The translations under genes and the position numbers were made by a program. Positions 8,337 through 16,333 of a stretch of DNA of 64,000 bases are shown piece after piece. The DNA is from Bradyrhizobium sp. SRL28 (lineage in GTDB: Bacteria > Pseudomonadota > Alphaproteobacteria > Rhizobiales > Xanthobacteraceae), in NCBI RefSeq assembly GCF_018596315.1, contig NZ_JAHEAG010000005.1, positions 62,001-126,000 of the forward strand, read 5' to 3'. The notes beneath the pieces were generated by a model, which was not told where the DNA came from, did no database searches, and saw nothing but the letters and a program-made list of their open reading frames with translations. Position 1 is the first letter of the stretch. Each line of letters starts with the position of its first letter.

Positions 8337-11057
8337 TCACGCCACCTCGGCAGTGGCGGGGGCGGTGAGGAATTTGGCTTCGAACTCGCTTGCCGGCATC
8401 GGCCGCCCGAAGAAATAGCCCTGTCCCTCTTCGCAGCCCATCCTGACCAGGAAGTCGGCCGTGGCCCGGTCCTCAACGCCCTCGGCGATAACGGACAGGC
8501 CGAGTTGCTTGCTAAGCCCGATGGTCGAACTGACGATCGCCGCGTCATCGGGATTGGTTAACAATCCGAGCACGAAGGAGCGGTCGATCTTCAGTCCATC
8601 GAGCGGGAATTTCTTCAGGTAGCTCAAGCTGGCAAAGCCGGTGCCGAAATCGTCGAACACGAGGCGAACGCCAAGCGCCTGAATTTTCAGGAACGTATTC
8701 AGCGCGCTCTGCTCGTCGTGCAGCAGGATGTCTTCGGTGACCTCGAGCTCGAGGCTGGTCGGACTCAAACCGGTGCGGGCAAGCGCCTGCGCGACCGAGT
8801 TTGCGAGGTCACCCGACTGCAACTGGGAGGGCGAAAGGTTGACGCCGATCCGGAGCTTTTGTCCCGCGCGCTCCCAGGCAGCTGCCTTGGCGCAGGCGGT
8901 TTCGAGAACCCACTCCGCTATTCGTTCGGAAATCGGTGAGGTGTTGACGACAGGCATGAATTCTCCCGGCGAAACCAGGCCCCGCTCGGGATGACGCCAA
9001 CGGATCAGGGCCTCGGCGCCGATCAGGTTGCCGTCGGCCAGATGAATTTGCGGCTGGTAGAACAGTTCGAATTCATTGCGCTCCGCGGCCAGCACCAGTT
9101 CGGCTTCCAGCGTCAAACGAGTTTCCAGTTCGCGGCGGATCGAGTCCTCGAACAGCACGTGACCGCCGCGGCTGGTCGCCTTGGCACGGCTCAGCGCCAG
9201 ATGAGAGTTGCTCAGGAGTTCAGCCGCGGTTCGCCCGTCGGACGGGAAGACGGCGGCGCCGATGCTCACCCTGACGCGGAGGTGACGCGTGCCGGCGAGC
9301 AGCGGCTCGTCGAAGCCTGCACCGATCTGCTCGGCAAAACGGCTGACATTTTGGCCGATAGCGTTTGTCGGAACCGCGATGGCGAATTCGTCTCCGCTCA
9401 GGCGCGCGATCAGGCCGGCCGCCGGCATCGCCGCCGTCAACCGCTCTGAAATGGCGCGAAGGACGAGATCGCCGATGGCATGACCGAGCATGTCGTTGAT
9501 CTGCTGGAAGCCGTCGATGCCGATGACCAGCAACGCGACCTTGCGGCCGTCAGGCCCGGCTGTGGCAATCTTTGCTTCAAGTTTGGCATGAAGGGTGTTG
9601 CGGTTGATGAGGCCGGTCAGCGTATCGTGTTCAGCCAGGTATCGAATTCTCTCGGCTTCGCGCTTGCGCACCGAGATGTCGCGAAGGATCGCGCCGAACT
9701 GAAATCCGTCAGTACCCTGCCAGCCGGAGAAACTGGCTTCGACCGGAAACACCTCGCCATCGCTGCGGCGTGCGTCGAACTCGATCACCGTGCCGGCGGC
9801 GAGCTCTGCGGCATCCTTGACGGAAAAAGCTGGCGTATCGGGATCGCGGGCGCAAATCCATTCAAACGGCCGGCCGATCATCTCCTCCGGCTGGTAGCCG
9901 AAGATCGCCGTCGCGCCGGGATTCCAGACCGTGATCAGGTAATTCGAATCGGTGCAGATCAGGCCATCGCCGAGCGACATCGCCACGCGCTGAAAGCGGC
10001 TCTCGGCGACCCGGCCGAGCAGATCGCGGATATCGATTTCGTCGAGCGCGATCGCGGCGATGTAGACGACGATGGCGATCTGAAACAGCGACGTGTCGAG
10101 AATGAGCGGGTATGCGGCCTGCAGGGCAAACGCGCCTGCCTCGAGGGCGACAGCCGTTGCGGCGAGCAGCGCCACGCGTTTGCCGGCGGAAAGGCGGCGC
10201 CACGAGAACAGCATGAGCAAGGCGAGCAAGGCGAGGCCGGTCAGCGTGACGACGTGCGACGTCCATTGCAGCGCGCGGTTCTGCAGAAGCGATTCCGCCG
10301 CCAACGTCTGCAGCACGGGACCGGACAGGATGACGCCGTTCGGGACGCTGGCGCGGTCACCGAGTTCGAGCGCCGTGCCGCCGACGATGACCTTCTTGCC
10401 CTGCAGCTTTTGCAGTGTCGCCGGGTCGCCGCGCAGGACGTCGGCAAAGGACACTTTGGGGATTCCTGCCGTCCGAATGCTGAAGTCGATCAGAAAGGGC
10501 GTGCGCTTTTCATCGTATTGGCCGGCGAGCACGGCGGCCATCGCAGGCACGAATTTGCCGTCCAACTTCTCGCCGAACGGGTAACGGCGGACGAGGCCAT
10601 CGGGTCCAACCTCGACATTGACGAGCGCCGGCCAGGAATGTTCGGCGAACTGCTGCAGCGGGCGATTGACGTGAAGCGTCGTCCTGTCGGTGCGGGGCTG
10701 CTGGAAGGAGGGCAGCACGACCGATCCGCCGGCGCCCTGGAGGGCTTCGGCAAAGTTTCGGTCCGACGACGCGTCGGAGGGGGTGGAGAAGTCGACATCG
10801 AGCGCGATGTCCTGGACGTCTGCCTTCTGAAGCTGCCGGATCAGCTCGGCGTGGAGCAGGCGCGGCCACGGCCAGACGCCGATCCTGTCGATCGACGATG
10901 CGTCGATCGCGATCACCACAATATCGCCAGAGACCTGTCGCGACTGCCAGGCGAACCGCAGGTCGGCCAATGCGTGGCGAAGCGAATTGTGCCAGCCGCC
11001 CGCCAGGACGATTGCGAGTGCAATCATCACGAAAATATGCGGCCGATATCGTTTCAC
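8337..11057 (-). CDS. CHASE2-PAS-GGDEF-EAL cyclic-di-GMP protein
   Basis: A 906-residue sensor. After an N-terminal membrane helix (8-22) comes a periplasmic CHASE2 domain (about 25-265), then three helices (268-340), a PAS domain (352-465), GGDEF (475-635) and EAL (650-895). The GGDEF signature reads LSGDEF (553-558), with the first Gly changed to Ser. The EAL domain keeps AEALIRW, DDFGTG and AEGVE, so phosphodiesterase activity is more likely than cyclase activity. It starts with GTG and lies 78 bases after the FecR gene on the same strand, probably in one operon. The CHASE2 ligand is unknown. Confidence 0.92.
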   Translation of the reverse strand: MKRYRPHIFVMIALAIVLAGGWHNSLRHALADLRFAWQSRQVSGDIVVIAIDASSIDRIGVWPWPRLLHAELIRQLQKADVQDIALDVDFSTPSDASSDRNFAEALQGAGGSVVLPSFQQPRTDRTTLHVNRPLQQFAEHSWPALVNVEVGPDGLVRRYPFGEKLDGKFVPAMAAVLAGQYDEKRTPFLIDFSIRTAGIPKVSFADVLRGDPATLQKLQGKKVIVGGTALELGDRASVPNGVILSGPVLQTLAAESLLQNRALQWTSHVVTLTGLALLALLMLFSWRRLSAGKRVALLAATAVALEAGAFALQAAYPLILDTSLFQIAIVVYIAAIALDEIDIRDLLGRVAESRFQRVAMSLGDGLICTDSNYLITVWNPGATAIFGYQPEEMIGRPFEWICARDPDTPAFSVKDAAELAAGTVIEFDARRSDGEVFPVEASFSGWQGTDGFQFGAILRDISVRKREAERIRYLAEHDTLTGLINRNTLHAKLEAKIATAGPDGRKVALLVIGIDGFQQINDMLGHAIGDLVLRAISERLTAAMPAAGLIARLSGDEFAIAVPTNAIGQNVSRFAEQIGAGFDEPLLAGTRHLRVRVSIGAAVFPSDGRTAAELLSNSHLALSRAKATSRGGHVLFEDSIRRELETRLTLEAELVLAAERNEFELFYQPQIHLADGNLIGAEALIRWRHPERGLVSPGEFMPVVNTSPISERIAEWVLETACAKAAAWERAGQKLRIGVNLSPSQLQSGDLANSVAQALARTGLSPTSLELEVTEDILLHDEQSALNTFLKIQALGVRLVFDDFGTGFASLSYLKKFPLDGLKIDRSFVLGLLTNPDDAAIVSSTIGLSKQLGLSVIAEGVEDRATADFLVRMGCEEGQGYFFGRPMPASEFEAKFLTAPATAEVA

Positions 11058-11135
11058 ATGGTCACCATTCTGGTGTTTCGAGTTTGGTCGTCGTCAGGCT
11101 TATGAGCTCATGGCGCAGGTCGTTGAAGCGTGCCG

Positions 11136-12269
11136 CTAACGGTTCTTGTACCGGCCGTAGGCATTGCCGTTGCCATTGCCGTTTCCATTTCCATTTCCGT
11201 TTCCGTTTCCGTTGCCGTTGCCGTTGCCATTTCCGTTGCCGTTACCATTTCCATTATTGCCATTGCCGCCGCCGCTGACGGCCGCGACCGTGCTGCTGAC
11301 GCCGGAAGCGGCCGCGGCTCCTGTTGCGGAGTTGGCAGCACTCACAGCAACGTTGCTGCTGTTGCCCTGGCCGCTGTTTGCTGAGGCGACATCGTTTCCG
11401 GAGCCGGCTGAGCCCCAGATCGTGTCCTTGTTGGCTGCATTCCGCGCACCCCCATGCACCGCCGACTTGTCGCGGGCGAGCCCATGCGTCACGCGGTGGA
11501 CATTCAACCGGACTTCACCGATCGACGACGAGATGCGGGTGACGCCATGCCTTGCGGGCTGCACGTTTGCATGACGCGACGGCTGGACGGCCTGTCCATT
11601 CGTGGTGTGGCGGATCGCGGTAAAGCCGCCGCGCGGCACCGGAACGCGCTCGACCGACGGCGCGCGAGGTTTGCCTTGCTCGATCGGGGCGAGGGCTCCG
11701 GAGCCGCCCAGTGAGAGGCCGGTCTTGCCGGTGGCGAACGCCGTCGCATGTTGGCCCGCCATCACCTGGGCGATCTGGCCCGACTTGAAATCTGCGACCT
11801 CAACCTGACCGCGGACCACGTCGACGGTGGTCTTCCCTGAGTTGACGGTGACGCGGAATTGCGTGCCCTTCACCACGGCTGCGAGGTAGGGAGTCTCGAC
11901 CTCGAAGTGCTTGACGTTGCGCTTTTCAACGTCGAGCAGGATCGAACCGGCCTGCTGCAGGATCGTCGTCGAGAGTCCTTCCTTCTTCTGGGCGGGGACG
12001 CCGACCACGGAATTCGGCGAAACCAGAATCATTTCGTCGCCGCGCTTCAAGAGGACGCGTCCGGTACGGCCGGTGCGAACGGTATCGCCCGGCTTCAGCA
12101 CGTCTTCCTGTTTCAGCGATGCCTGCTGCACGCCGCTGCCGGTGAGCCATACCTCGCCCGAGGACTTGTGGACCGTCCAGTCGCTTCCGTCGGCAGCGAA
12201 TGCTCCGGACGCAGCGGTCACGATGAACGCTGCCGCGATGAGCCTGGAGGCTTGAAGGACCGCACGCAT
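11136..12269 (-). CDS. FecR-domain secreted protein with Gly-Asn repeat tail
   Basis: The 377-residue protein has a signal peptide (1-25, ending AFAADG) and a FecR domain at about 55-170 (GDTVRTGRTGRVLLKRGDE, then YLAAVVKGTQFRVTVNSG). A basic linker follows, and then about 18 Gly-Asn units before the C-terminal NAYGRYKNR. GGAGAG precedes the ATG. FecR domains outside iron transport are often fused or linked to CHASE2 and secretion genes, as here: CHASE2 follows and a TpsB transporter is divergent. It is probably periplasmic or on the cell surface. Confidence 0.85.
   Translation of the reverse strand: MRAVLQASRLIAAAFIVTAASGAFAADGSDWTVHKSSGEVWLTGSGVQQASLKQEDVLKPGDTVRTGRTGRVLLKRGDEMILVSPNSVVGVPAQKKEGLSTTILQQAGSILLDVEKRNVKHFEVETPYLAAVVKGTQFRVTVNSGKTTVDVVRGQVEVADFKSGQIAQVMAGQHATAFATGKTGLSLGGSGALAPIEQGKPRAPSVERVPVPRGGFTAIRHTTNGQAVQPSRHANVQPARHGVTRISSSIGEVRLNVHRVTHGLARDKSAVHGGARNAANKDTIWGSAGSGNDVASANSGQGNSSNVAVSAANSATGAAAASGVSSTVAAVSGGGNGNNGNGNGNGNGNGNGNGNGNGNGNGNGNGNGNAYGRYKNR
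11163..11270 (-). repeat. hexanucleotide coding repeat, (Gly-Asn)n
   Basis: About 18 tandem units of GGNAAY on the minus strand (read on the plus strand as runs of CCATTTCCGTTG-like hexamers) code for alternating Gly and Asn near the FecR protein's C-terminus. Third-position variation among units indicates an older expansion, but unit number could still vary between strains. Confidence 0.85.
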
Positions 12270-12397
12270 GGAAACTCTCCGATTGCCGCTTTGTCCCGAA
12301 GATTACCGGAAATGTTTCAAGATTAAGTGAGTCGAACACGTAGTTCGAAGGGGTCGTATTAACCTTTCATTGACCATAAAATTCTATTAAAAATCAT

Positions 12398-14191
12398 ATG
12401 GCTAGGGGTTCCACCAACGATCGGCGGCGCGTATCCGTACATCTACTGAAGCGCATTTGTGCACCTGTAGCGTGGCACCGCTTCCCGACGGCTGGCCTCG
12501 GCCTTTGGATCATCATCGCCTGTTTTCCGGCGCAGGCTCAGCAGGCGAACCAGCCCGGTTATGATCCGCGGCAAACCGAAAAACGTTTCGAAGACCAGCA
12601 ATCGCGTCAGGGGCCAACCGCGCGGCCGCGGATGCCGATGCCGCAATTCGCCCGGCCGGAGGGGCAGGGGGATTCAAAGCCGCTGTTCGTGCTGCGGCAT
12701 GTCTCCATCACCGGTGCCGTTGCGATACCGCAGGAGCGGTTGGTTACGGTGTATCAACCCTTTATCGGAAGAAAAGTATCGCAGGCCGACCTCGCCGCGA
12801 TGGCCGCCGCCGTCAGCGACATCTATCGCGCCGCCGGATTTCACCTCAGCCGGGCGATCGTTCCGCCGCAGGACATCCGGAGCGGCCAGCTTCGCATTCA
12901 AGTCATCGAAGGCAGCATAACGGAGCTGGCGCTGAAGGGAGACGGCGCCGAACAATTCGGCGTCCGGCCGATGCTCGAGGCCGTACTGACTGAGCGGCCC
13001 TCGCGGCTTGCGACGCTCGAACGGCAGTTGCTGCTGATCAACGGACGGCCCGGAGTGCGGATCGAGGACACCGCGATCGAGGAGATCGGCACCGCGAGCG
13101 GCCATTTTCGCCTGCTCCTTTCGCTGAAGACGTGGCACGTCTTCACGTCGTTCGGCGTCGACAATCTGGGATCGTCGTCGGTCGGACCGTGGCAAAGCTA
13201 CGGGACGGTGGCGTTCAATTCCTATGTCGCGCCCGGCGATTCCCTGGTGCTGAACCTGTCGACTACGCCCGGCGATCCGCGGCAGCTTGCGTTCGGCCGG
13301 CTGTCTTACGAAGTGCCCGTCGGCACCGACGGCGCCCGCATCGGCGCCTCGGGCTATTACAGCGAGGTTTGGCCCGGCGATTACCGCCATCTCTACAGCG
13401 ACAACATCAAGACCGAGTCGTTCGAAATTCGCGGCAGCATCGTTCCGCTGCAATCGCAGAAATCGAGCCTGACGCTGACCGCAGCGGCCGGATTCACCAA
13501 TGCTTCCGAGAACGATGTGTTCGGCCCGATCTACGCCGATCGCATCCGCACCGCCAGCCTCACGTCGGACTATCGGCTGCAGGACGATTTCGGCGGCACC
13601 AATTATCTGACGGTGAATTATCGCCAGGGCCTCGACATTCTCGGCGCTTCGCACCGCGGCGACGACTATCTGTCGCGCGACGGCGCGTCCGGCAAGTTCT
13701 CCGCGCTGAATTTCTGGTTCACGCGCTACCAGACGCTGACGGATGCATGGTCACTGAAACTTGCCGCAGCCGGCCAGGCGGCGTCCGGCCCGCTGTTCAC
13801 CTCGCAGCAATTCTATCTCGGCGGAATCGCGTTCGGGCGCGGCTACGGCAGCGCCGAGATCAGCGGCGATAATGGTCTGGCGGGCTCGGTCGAACTGCGA
13901 TTCGACCAAAAGCTGGGCCTTCAATATCTGAGCGGTTACCAGCTCTACGGCTTCGTCGACAGCGGGGTGGCCTGGAACTCGGGCTATCGGCTCAGCGATG
14001 GGCTTTCGTTGACCTCGGCCGGCGGCGGCGTTCGCTTCTTCCTCGTCGATGGCCTGCAGGCCGACATCGGCGCTGCCGCGCCGCTCACCTATCGCGCGCC
14101 CGATAATCCCACCCGCGGCGCGCGGGTGCTATTCTCGCTGACGAGTGCGCTGAAACTCTGTCCGGTGCGGGCGACGACCCGCTGCCTGTAG
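12398..14191 (+). CDS. ShlB/FhaC/HecB-type two-partner secretion transporter (TpsB)
   Basis: The 597-residue protein has a signal region (GLWIIIACFPAQAQQ, about 34-49), a proline-rich linker, a POTRA domain (FVLRHVSITGAVAIPQERLV onward, about 96-175, including RAIVPPQDIRSGQLRIQVIEG) and a 16-stranded beta-barrel (about 240-597). TpsB proteins export a large TpsA exoprotein across the outer membrane. No TpsA gene is present in the window, so it is an orphan here. The gene is divergent from the FecR-CHASE2 operon across an AT-rich 128-base gap. No good ribosome site precedes the ATG at 12398. Confidence 0.88.
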   Translation: MARGSTNDRRRVSVHLLKRICAPVAWHRFPTAGLGLWIIIACFPAQAQQANQPGYDPRQTEKRFEDQQSRQGPTARPRMPMPQFARPEGQGDSKPLFVLRHVSITGAVAIPQERLVTVYQPFIGRKVSQADLAAMAAAVSDIYRAAGFHLSRAIVPPQDIRSGQLRIQVIEGSITELALKGDGAEQFGVRPMLEAVLTERPSRLATLERQLLLINGRPGVRIEDTAIEEIGTASGHFRLLLSLKTWHVFTSFGVDNLGSSSVGPWQSYGTVAFNSYVAPGDSLVLNLSTTPGDPRQLAFGRLSYEVPVGTDGARIGASGYYSEVWPGDYRHLYSDNIKTESFEIRGSIVPLQSQKSSLTLTAAAGFTNASENDVFGPIYADRIRTASLTSDYRLQDDFGGTNYLTVNYRQGLDILGASHRGDDYLSRDGASGKFSALNFWFTRYQTLTDAWSLKLAAAGQAASGPLFTSQQFYLGGIAFGRGYGSAEISGDNGLAGSVELRFDQKLGLQYLSGYQLYGFVDSGVAWNSGYRLSDGLSLTSAGGGVRFFLVDGLQADIGAAAPLTYRAPDNPTRGARVLFSLTSALKLCPVRATTRCL

Positions 14192-14194
14192 CCG

Positions 14195-14602
14195 CTAGAT
14201 CGACTCGTAGCTCTCGCTATTGCAGGTATCCTCGGCTTCGACCTTTTGGCGATCTGCGATCACGCCGCCGGAAATCTCGACACGATAGGTCTGCGTGCCC
14301 AGCGGTTTGCCGGTCACCGAAATCACCTCGGCCTTGACGCAGGCGGTCCAGCCCGGGCCGCGCAGGTTGGGGCGCGGCTCGGAAACGCGAACTTGGGTCG
14401 GTTGCGAGGCCGCCGTGAACACCGAGTCCAGTTTCTCCTTCAGCATGCGCTTGACATCGGGCACCGGCTCGAGCGGGGGCGGCTCGGGCGCCTTGGCGCG
14501 CATGAACTCGGGCAGCGGCGAGCGGACGTCGCCGAAGCCGCAACCCGCAAGCGTAAGCGCCGCGCCCGCCATCAGCGCTATGTGAAACCCGATCCGCCGC
14601 AT
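14195..14602 (-). CDS. Small putative lipoprotein
   Basis: A 135-residue protein with a type II signal sequence and lipobox LAGC at residues 18-21, so the mature form should be anchored by a lipidated Cys. The Pro-rich segment APEPPPLEPVPD follows, then a compact domain (about 60-135) with two Cys (WTACVK, EDTCNS) that could form a disulfide. It is convergent with TpsB, 3 bases from that gene's stop. I do not recognise the family. Confidence 0.75.
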   Translation of the reverse strand: MRRIGFHIALMAGAALTLAGCGFGDVRSPLPEFMRAKAPEPPPLEPVPDVKRMLKEKLDSVFTAASQPTQVRVSEPRPNLRGPGWTACVKAEVISVTGKPLGTQTYRVEISGGVIADRQKVEAEDTCNSESYESI

Positions 14603-14670
14603 CGGAGGTTGTTTTACCCCGGAGATGCCACTTCGGACAGAGTATTAGGCAGAGATAACAATCCCAATAC

Positions 14671-14686
14671 TGTGATTTGCATCACG
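14671..14686. promoter_or_regulatory. CRP/FNR-family-like palindrome TGTGATTTGCATCACG
   Basis: TGTGA-N6-TCACG is one base from the classic CRP palindrome TGTGA-N6-TCACA. It lies in the divergent gap between the lipoprotein gene and the caspase-like gene and could act on either. Only the sequence match supports it. Confidence 0.35.
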
Positions 14687-14820
14687 TCGCGGAGCTTGGG
14701 TCTGCGACAAGATCGCCGTCGAATCCGGCCATCGTCACGCCTCACATGGCGCGGCCGGCTTGAACCTTTGGCTGCGGGATCATGACCAATCCGCAGCCTG
14801 CATTGCCGGGAGGTGGCATC

Positions 14821-16278
14821 ATGTTCCGTCACGCGCTGCTCAAATTGATGATTCCCGCTGCGGTTCTTCTGGGAACACATTCGGCGTCTGCCGAAAGCCG
14901 CCTCGCGCTGGTGATCGGCCAATCCGCCTATCGCTCGGTGCCGGCGCTGCCCAATCCGGCCAATGACGCCAAGGCGGTCACGCAATTGCTGACCGATTCC
15001 GGCTTCGAAGTTTCGACCGCGTCCGACCTTTCGCAAGGCCAGATGCGGGAGGTGGTCAGCGAATTCGCCGGCAAGGTCGCGGCCAAGGGTGCCGACACCG
15101 TCGCCCTGGTTTTTTACGCCGGCCATGGGCTGCAGATCGACGGCGAGAATTTTCTGGTTCCGATCGATATCGATCCGAAGCGGGAAGCCGACATTCCGAT
15201 CCAGGCGGTGCGCCTCAACGACATCCTGAACACGCTGACGTCGGTGCCGAGCAAGATGCGTATCCTGATGCTCGACGCCTGCCGCAACAATCCGTTCCCG
15301 GACCTCAAGACCGCCGGCAGCGGGCTTGCTCTCATCGATGCGAAGATCGGCGCTCCCGGCACCTTCCTGTCGTTCTCGACGTCGCCCGGCGCGGTTGCCG
15401 AAGATGGCTCCGGCTCCAACAGCCCGTATACGACCGCGCTGCTGACCGCCGGCAAGGAGCAGATTCCGATCGAGGAGACCTTCAAGCGGGTGCGGCTTGC
15501 GGTGAACAAGGTCACCGAAGGGCGGCAGACCCCGTGGGACAGCTCCTCGCTGACCGAGGATTTCCGCTTTTCGGGCGCCTCGCTCGCCGGGCCGAAGCCT
15601 GCGGCAGCTCCGAAGAAGTCGGTCGCCGAGTGGACGCGCGATCTGAAGGGCAAGCCGGTCGAGGCGGCGAACGAACTGATCGTGGCCGACGGCACCGACG
15701 AAGCGTATGAGGCCTTTGCCGGCCTCTACCCGCAGACGACGCTCGGGCGGCTGGCGCGCGACTGGCTGGTTCGGCACCGGCGCATGGTGGCGTGGAACGA
15801 GGCCGTGGTCATCAACACCGCGTCCGGATATCGCTCGTTCCTGGCGAGATTCCCCGATAGCGATCTCAGCGCAACCGCGCGTAAGCTGGAGCAGCGGCTG
15901 CGCAACCGTCCCGAGTTCACGCCGGCGGTTGCCGCCGCCAACGCCGCTGTGCCGCAAAACGTCGCGTTCTCCGGGCCGACCTGTCCCTGCAACGTGCAGC
16001 CGCCGCCGCAGCCGCTGAAGGTCAATGCGCCGGTCCGGCGCGTCGAGCCGGATCCGTCGAAGAAGCGGGTCGATCGCAAGCCGCCGCGTCGCGAGCCGGA
16101 AGACGACGTCGTGGTCGTTCGCCGTCCGCCCCCGCGCGTGGTGTACGATCCGCCGCCGCGCGAAGTGTACGAGCCATCGAGACCGCCTGTCAGCATCGGC
16201 ATCGGCGTTGGCCTCGGCGGGTTTGGCGGCGGCCGCGGCAGCAACTATGGCGATTATGGCGGCCGGGGTAGATACTGA
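14821..16278 (+). CDS. Secreted caspase-family (peptidase C14) protein
   Basis: The 485-residue protein has a signal peptide (1-24, ending SASA) and a p20-like caspase fold at about 26-250. The catalytic dyad is His102 (FYAGHG) and Cys154 (LDACRNNPF), both present. The C-terminal part (about 255-370) resembles other caspase-like exported proteins, followed by a Pro/Arg-rich segment (residues about 395-460) and a Gly-rich end. GGAGGT lies 6 bases before the ATG at 14821, preferred to the in-frame 14782. Bacterial relatives are periplasmic metacaspase-like proteases; a role in envelope stress or cell death is inference. Confidence 0.88.
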   Translation: MFRHALLKLMIPAAVLLGTHSASAESRLALVIGQSAYRSVPALPNPANDAKAVTQLLTDSGFEVSTASDLSQGQMREVVSEFAGKVAAKGADTVALVFYAGHGLQIDGENFLVPIDIDPKREADIPIQAVRLNDILNTLTSVPSKMRILMLDACRNNPFPDLKTAGSGLALIDAKIGAPGTFLSFSTSPGAVAEDGSGSNSPYTTALLTAGKEQIPIEETFKRVRLAVNKVTEGRQTPWDSSSLTEDFRFSGASLAGPKPAAAPKKSVAEWTRDLKGKPVEAANELIVADGTDEAYEAFAGLYPQTTLGRLARDWLVRHRRMVAWNEAVVINTASGYRSFLARFPDSDLSATARKLEQRLRNRPEFTPAVAAANAAVPQNVAFSGPTCPCNVQPPPQPLKVNAPVRRVEPDPSKKRVDRKPPRREPEDDVVVVRRPPPRVVYDPPPREVYEPSRPPVSIGIGVGLGGFGGGRGSNYGDYGGRGRY

Positions 16279-16333
16279 CGTGCTGATAGGGTAATCGATC
16301 CCGCAAGCGTTGGATTGCGCTTGCGGGGGCAGG

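Noticed and set aside
9480..11105. 541-residue plus-strand frame opposite the CHASE2-GGDEF-EAL gene
   Set aside because: Arg/Ala/Gly/Asp-rich translation without motifs; the opposite strand has four clear domains.
11163..11270. Possible CRISPR or minisatellite array
   Set aside because: Units are six bases without spacers and lie in frame inside a coding sequence.
11164..11574. Plus-strand frame beginning MPLPLPFPFPFPF
   Set aside because: It is the complement of the Gly-Asn repeat, not an independent Pro-rich protein.
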